From Firmicutes bacterium CAG:124 (GTDB taxonomy: Bacteria > Bacillota > Clostridia > Oscillospirales > Oscillospiraceae): a stretch of 10,891 nucleotides of DNA. The notes beneath the pieces were generated by a model that did not search any database, had not been told where the DNA came from, and was given only the letters and a program-made list of their open reading frames with translations. Of this stretch, positions 7,846 to 10,891 are shown piece after piece (positions within the stretch are counted from its first letter, which is position 1; each line of letters begins with the position of its first letter). The DNA lies in the NCBI GenBank assembly GCA_000432135.1, contig HF990582.1, forward strand, positions 27,659 to 38,549. Direction: 5' to 3'. A program made the position numbers and the translations under genes.

Positions 7846-8799
7846 ATGGAATACAACAAGCTGATCGCCGAGCTGCATACCGGCGACGATGTAGAGGGTT
7901 TTTATGTTCTGAAGGACGCGTTTTTGAAGACGACGGCGGCGGGAAAGCCGTTTTTGTCCGGCGTTCTGGCCGACCGCTCCGGCGTGATCGATCTGAAGGT
8001 CTGGGACTATTCCGGCCCCATCGGCGCGCGGCCGGACGATATCGGCCGCGTCGTCAAGATCCGTGGGCAGGTGTCGGAGTTCAAGGGTGCGCCGCAGCTG
8101 ACGGCGGGCCGCATCCGCATGGCGGATGGGAACGACCAGTATGATCTTTCCGCCCTTGTGCCGACCGCGCCCATCGACGCGGACGCGCGTGTCGCGGAAA
8201 TTGAGCGCATGATCGACTCCATGGAGGACAGGGAGTATCAGTCCGTCGCCCGCACGATGCTTGCGCGACATCTGGACGCGTTCCGTTCCATCCCGGCGGC
8301 CAAGAGCGTCCACCACAGCTTTCTGTCCGGGCTTCTCATGCACACGTCCAATATGCTGCGGCTGGCGGATTTTCTGGCCGGGCTTTACGGGGAGATCATC
8401 GACCGGAGCCTGCTGCTGACGGGAACGCTGCTGCATGATTTTGCAAAGGAAAAGGAATTTACGTTTTCCGGCCTTGGGCTGGTCACGGATTACTCGCTGC
8501 CCGGCCAGCTGATCGGCCATCTGGTGATGGGCGCGCAGGAGGTGCAGCAGTGCGCGCAGGAGCTTGGCATTTCCGAGGAAAAGAGCCTACTTTTGCAGCA
8601 CATGATCCTCTCGCACCACGGCGAGCCGGAATTCGGCGCAGCTGTGCGCCCGATGTGCGCCGAGGCGGAGCTGCTCTCCGAGATCGACCTCATCGACAGC
8701 CGCATGGAGATCTACGCCGAGGCGCTGCAGGATCTGCCCGTTGGAAGCTTCTCCAACCGCATTTTCGCGCTGGACAAGAAAATCTACCGTCACGGGTGA
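7846..8799 (+). CDS. yhaM: 3'-5' exoribonuclease YhaM family (OB-fold plus HD domain)
   Basis: The 317-residue protein matches YhaM (B. subtilis, 314 residues), a Gram-positive 3'-5' exonuclease that trims mRNA 3' ends. Residues about 15-100 form the OB-fold nucleic-acid binding domain (DVEGFYVLKDA, then GQVSEFKGAPQL at 74-85). Residues about 150-290 form the HD domain: VHHSFLSGLLMHT (155-167), LLHDFAKEKEF (195-205), ILSHHGEPEFG (254-264) and LLSEIDLIDSRME (277-288), which hold the metal-binding His and Asp residues. The ATG at 7846 follows GAGGA at 7832-7836 with 9 bases spacing; an in-frame GTG at 7831 overlaps that site and is less likely. It is transcribed from its own promoter and ends 32 bases before the next promoter. 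No clear terminator is visible after it. Confidence 0.92.
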   Translation: MEYNKLIAELHTGDDVEGFYVLKDAFLKTTAAGKPFLSGVLADRSGVIDLKVWDYSGPIGARPDDIGRVVKIRGQVSEFKGAPQLTAGRIRMADGNDQYDLSALVPTAPIDADARVAEIERMIDSMEDREYQSVARTMLARHLDAFRSIPAAKSVHHSFLSGLLMHTSNMLRLADFLAGLYGEIIDRSLLLTGTLLHDFAKEKEFTFSGLGLVTDYSLPGQLIGHLVMGAQEVQQCAQELGISEEKSLLLQHMILSHHGEPEFGAAVRPMCAEAELLSEIDLIDSRMEIYAEALQDLPVGSFSNRIFALDKKIYRHG

Positions 8800-8830
8800 T
8801 GCGGTAAGAACGCCCGGCGGCAGGAGGCGA

Positions 8831-8859
8831 TTGACAAATCGGCGATTTACTGGTATAAC
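8831..8859 (+). promoter_or_regulatory. Near-consensus SigA-type promoter
   Basis: A perfect -35 box TTGACA (8831-8836) and TATAAC (8854-8859) lie 17 bases apart. Transcription would start near 8866, about 46 bases before the small gene at 8912, and the unit would include the DUF2087 gene. This is the strongest -35 box in the window. Confidence 0.85.
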
Positions 8860-8911
8860 CTGAAATACATATTTAAAATTGATATGCCAGACGCAAAAGG
8901 AGTCGAGAAGC

Positions 8912-9082
8912 ATGGAGAAAGCAGTCAGATTATTGGCGGCGGCAGGCGTTCTGATGCTGCTGGCGGAGATACTTTTGGGGCTTACGCGGTAATGGATCTG
9001 CGCGGGCCTGCTCTGGGTCGGCGCGTTCGGCTGCCTGATCGCGCCGCAGAACTTCAAAAAGCGGAAAAACGAAGAATCGTGA
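8912..9082 (+). pseudogene. Small two-helix membrane protein gene interrupted by an in-frame TAA
   Basis: From the ATG at 8912 the frame encodes 26 residues (MEKAVRLLAAAGVLMLLAEI...LTR), a likely membrane helix, then meets TAA at 8990-8992. The same frame stays open for 29 further codons to TGA at 9080-9082: WICAGLLWVGAFGCLIAP, a second hydrophobic stretch, then a basic tail NFKKRKNEES. Codons after the stop are almost all G/C-ending, as in real genes here. Together they look like one 55-residue protein with two membrane helices and a cytoplasmic tail. AAAAGGAG at 8895-8902 and the promoter at 8831-8859 are intact. Either the gene has a recent nonsense change, only the 26-residue part is made, or the stop is bypassed. 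The family is not recognised. The final TGA overlaps the ribosome binding site of the DUF2087 gene. Confidence 0.6.
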
Positions 9083-9092
9083 GGGATTTGAC

Positions 9093-9401
9093 ATGAACAG
9101 TATGCGATCCGAGCTGACGCCCTTTTTGGATGGGGACGAGCGTCTGCGCTCGTTTCCGGCCAAGCATAAAAAGAAGCTGCTGGCCCTCTGGTATCTGGCC
9201 GGGAAGGTCGAGGCCGGACGGCAGTATACCGAAGCGGAGCTGAACGAGCTTCTGAATGCATGGACGCTGTTCCACGACCCGGCGACGCTTCGCCGGGAAT
9301 TGTACAACAAGCGGCTTCTGGAACGGACGCCGGATGGCGGCCGGTATTGGCGGGCTGAGCCGTTTCCGGATCTTGCAGAGTTTATCGCGCGCTATGTTTG
9401 A
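9093..9401 (+). CDS. DUF2087 domain protein
   Basis: The 102-residue soluble protein is essentially one DUF2087 domain: FPAKHKKKLLALWYLAGKV (21-39), YTEAELNELLNAW (45-57), FHDPATLRRELYNKRLLER (60-78) and DGGRYWR (81-87). The domain is common in Firmicutes, sometimes joined to a helix-turn-helix regulator; here it stands alone. Its biochemical function is not established, though a nucleic-acid-associated role is often assumed from those fusions. GAGG at 9081-9084, 8 bases before the ATG, supports this start; a second ATG three codons later is possible. It lies 10 bases after the interrupted small membrane gene and probably shares its promoter (8831-8859). Confidence 0.85.
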   Translation: MNSMRSELTPFLDGDERLRSFPAKHKKKLLALWYLAGKVEAGRQYTEAELNELLNAWTLFHDPATLRRELYNKRLLERTPDGGRYWRAEPFPDLAEFIARYV

Positions 9402-9480
9402 AGAACTTTTATCCCGTCAATACGGGCTTCATGTCCGGCAGGCGCAGCACGCGACCCGGCTGCTGCGGTCAGCATTCTGA
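9394..9480 (+). CDS. Possible 28-residue ORF or gene remnant
   Basis: The ATG at 9394 overlaps the last 8 bases of the DUF2087 gene and encodes 28 residues beginning MFEELLSRQYGLHV, ending at 9480 just before the convergent terminator. Codon use is similar to real genes, but no ribosome binding site is seen and no family is recognised. It may be the 5' remnant of a longer lost gene or simply chance. Confidence 0.2.
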   Translation: MFEELLSRQYGLHVRQAQHATRLLRSAF

Positions 9481-9487
9481 CGGCCAG

Positions 9488-9530
9488 AAAAACGGGGCTG
9501 CAGCGAAATGAAACACGCTGCAGCCCCGTT
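9488..9530 (-). terminator. Intrinsic terminator after ispF
   Basis: On the minus strand a perfect 14-bp stem, AACGGGGCTGCAGC (9530-9517) with GCTGCAGCCCCGTT (9504-9491), has a 12-base loop. The T run continues through 9488 (A residues at 9488-9492 on the plus strand). It begins 3 bases after the ispF stop. On the plus strand the tail after the stem is not a T run, so termination of the DUF2087 transcript there would be weaker. Confidence 0.88.
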
Positions 9531-9532
9531 GA

Positions 9533-10000
9533 CTATTCGATCAGACAGACGGCATGGGCGGCGATCCCCTCGCCGGAGCCGGTGAAGCCGAGACGCTCCT
9601 CCGTCGTTGCCTTGACGCTGATGTTCCCAAGACCGGTATGCAGTGCGCCCGCGATATTCCGGCGCATCTGCTCGATATGCGGCGCGAGCTTTGGCCGCTG
9701 GGCGATGATGGTCGCATCGAGGTTGCCGAGGCGGTATCCGGCCCCTTCAAGCCTGCGGCTGACCTCGCGCAGCAGCTCCATGCTGTCCGCGCCGAGATAG
9801 CGGTCGTCGTTGTCCGGGAAGAGCTTGCCGATGTCCCCCATCGCTGCCGCGCCGAGCAGCGCGTCCATGACGGCATGGACGAGCACATCCGCGTCGGAAT
9901 GGCCGTCCAGCCCCTTTTCATACGGGATCGTCACCCCGCCCAAAATCAGCGCCCGGCCGGAAACCAGCCGGTGAACGTCGTAGCCGTGGCCGATCCTCAT
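9533..10000 (-). CDS. ispF: 2-C-methyl-D-erythritol 2,4-cyclodiphosphate synthase
   Basis: The 155-residue enzyme closes the cyclodiphosphate ring in the MEP pathway of isoprenoid synthesis, converting CDP-methylerythritol 2-phosphate to MEcPP with release of CMP. It works as a cytoplasmic homotrimer with zinc at each active site. The family motifs are clear: GHGYDVHRL (4-12, zinc ligands Asp8 and His10), DGHSDADVLVHAVMDALLG (32-50, zinc ligand His42), GDIGKLFPD (55-63) and NISVKATTEERLGFTGSGEG (126-145). It is full length. The ATG overlaps the ispD stop by 4 bp (ATGA), so translation is probably coupled. Confidence 0.97.
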   Translation of the reverse strand: MRIGHGYDVHRLVSGRALILGGVTIPYEKGLDGHSDADVLVHAVMDALLGAAAMGDIGKLFPDNDDRYLGADSMELLREVSRRLEGAGYRLGNLDATIIAQRPKLAPHIEQMRRNIAGALHTGLGNISVKATTEERLGFTGSGEGIAAHAVCLIE

Positions 10001-10734
10001 GCGTTTGCCCTCCGGCGCAGGATCAGCGCGGCCAGCTCCAGATCGAGCGGCGTTGTGATCTTCAGGTTCTCTTCATCGCCGTCGGTCAGCTGCACGGGCA
10101 TACCGAGCGCCTCGACGGCGCTGCAGTCGTCCGTGAGCGCGATCCCCTGCTCTTTCGCGTTCTGCAGGGCTGCGGCAAGCAGATCGCGGTCAAAGACCTG
10201 CGGGGTCTGGACGGCGTAGAGCGTACTGCGGTCTGGCGTTTCATCGACCGCACCGCCGGTCGAGACTTTGATGGTGTCCTTGACGCGCACGGCGGGCGCC
10301 GCGGCGGCGAACTTCTTTGCCTTGGAAACAGCGCGGCAAATCACTTCGTCGGTCACAAGCGGGCGTGCGCCGTCGTGGACGGCGACGAGCTGCGCCCGGT
10401 CGGACACGGCGGCAAGGCCCGCCATGACGGAATCCGTCCGCGTTTCGCCGCCCGCGACGACCATGCGCATTTTGTCATACGCCTTAAGATAACGGCTGAC
10501 CTTTTCCAGCAGCTCCTGCTGCGTGACGACGATGATCTCGTCGATCATGGCGCATTTGTCAAACACGTCGACCGTTCGGCAGATGACCGGCAGGTTTTCC
10601 AGCACCGTCAGGATTTTATTCGTGCCGCCCATGCGCGAGGATGTGCCTGCGGCGACGATCACGGCGGCGCAGTAGGGCCGCCCGATTTTTTCCTTGATCG
10701 CAAGCCCCTTCCGGAGGCCTTCACTCAGCTTCAT
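9997..10734 (-). CDS. ispD: 2-C-methyl-D-erythritol 4-phosphate cytidylyltransferase
   Basis: The 245-residue enzyme joins MEP to CTP to give CDP-methylerythritol, the third step of the MEP pathway. Motifs: AAVIVAAGTSSRMGG (23-37) with Lys40 for CTP binding, VHDGARPLV (119-127), VKDTIKV (151-157), TPQVF (187-191), TDDCSAVE (201-208) and GDEENLKITTPLDLELA (219-235). About 20 residues precede the nucleotide-binding loop, some 10-15 more than in many homologs. The ATG at 10734 is chosen because AGGAGA lies at 10746-10741; an in-frame GTG at 10752 overlaps the murD stop and lacks its own site. The gene lies 14 bases after murD and overlaps ispF by 4 bp, so all three are likely one transcript. Confidence 0.95.
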   Translation of the reverse strand: MKLSEGLRKGLAIKEKIGRPYCAAVIVAAGTSSRMGGTNKILTVLENLPVICRTVDVFDKCAMIDEIIVVTQQELLEKVSRYLKAYDKMRMVVAGGETRTDSVMAGLAAVSDRAQLVAVHDGARPLVTDEVICRAVSKAKKFAAAAPAVRVKDTIKVSTGGAVDETPDRSTLYAVQTPQVFDRDLLAAALQNAKEQGIALTDDCSAVEALGMPVQLTDGDEENLKITTPLDLELAALILRRRANA

Positions 10735-10748
10735 ATCGTTTCTCCTGT

Positions 10749-10891
10749 TCACAGCGCCCGCACGAGCGTTTTATAGGTCTCGCCGCGCACCATGAAATTC
10801 TTGAACTGGTCAAACGCAGCACAGGCCGGGGACAGCGTCACAATATCGCCGGGAACGGTGTGCGTCTTTGCCAGCTGCACCGCCTCCGCAA
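10749..10891 (-). CDS. murD: UDP-N-acetylmuramoylalanine--D-glutamate ligase, C-terminal end only
   Basis: The window cuts this gene; only the last 46 codons and the stop (10751-10749) are present. The visible sequence contains GDIVTLSPACAAFDQFKNF followed by RGETYK, which matches the conserved C-terminal MurD signature (LLSPACASFDMFKNYEERG) of the Mur ligase family. MurD adds D-glutamate to UDP-MurNAc-L-Ala in cytoplasmic peptidoglycan precursor synthesis. The identification from this short tail is firm because this motif is specific to MurD among Mur ligases. ispD follows after 14 bases in the same direction. The upstream part is beyond the window. Confidence 0.9.
   Translation of the reverse strand, partial: AEAVQLAKTHTVPGDIVTLSPACAAFDQFKNFMVRGETYKTLVRAL

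Noticed and set aside
8992..9096. A 34-codon frame from an ATG overlapping the TAA of the small membrane gene, ending in ATGA at the DUF2087 start.
   Set aside because: The overlaps suggest coupling, but its third-position base use is unlike neighbouring genes, while the other frame over the same bases looks coding.

Overview
The window is a GC-rich stretch of a low-complexity-free, gene-dense bacterial chromosome, most likely from a clostridial Firmicute of the Oscillospiraceae/Ruminococcaceae type. This placement is inference. It rests on strong AGGAGG-type ribosome binding sites, SigA-like promoters with 17-bp spacers, a YhaM-type 3'-5' exoribonuclease, a DivIVA-like coiled-coil protein, an ExoA-type AP endonuclease, MEP-pathway isoprenoid genes, and intergenic palindromic repeats of a kind I recall from GC-rich gut Clostridia. 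No phage, plasmid, CRISPR or defence gene is visible.

Layout. (1) 11-1414 (+): an NCS2/AzgA-type nucleobase permease closed by an intrinsic terminator. (2) 1499-3497 (+): a promoter, then psuK and psuG, a two-gene pseudouridine degradation operon (pseudouridine -> pseudouridine 5'-phosphate -> uracil + ribose 5-phosphate), closed by a terminator almost identical to the previous one. (3) 6537-3530 (-): an ExoIII-family AP endonuclease overlapping a UvrD/PcrA-like helicase by 4 bp, a DNA-repair pair that runs convergently into psuG. An intrinsic terminator sits directly in front of the endonuclease ribosome binding site. (4) 6538-6971: 434 bp without a gene, filled with two composite inverted-repeat elements and a double hairpin. 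(5) 7655-6972 (-) and 7846-8799 (+): a divergently transcribed DivIVA-like coiled-coil protein and a YhaM-like exoribonuclease, with back-to-back promoters. (6) 8831-9401 (+): a strong promoter, a very small two-helix membrane protein broken by an in-frame TAA, and a DUF2087 protein. (7) 10891-9488 (-): the 3' end of murD, then ispD and ispF with tight or overlapping junctions, ended by a terminator.

The genes are mostly housekeeping and salvage functions: nucleobase uptake and modified-nucleoside breakdown, base-excision repair, RNA decay, and cell-envelope precursor supply (MurD for peptidoglycan, IspD/IspF for the isoprenoid that becomes the undecaprenyl carrier). I did not find a convincing new multi-gene system. 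The best leads are the interrupted small membrane protein gene, the paired hairpin elements whose stems differ by compensatory changes, and the terminator in the leader of the AP endonuclease gene.
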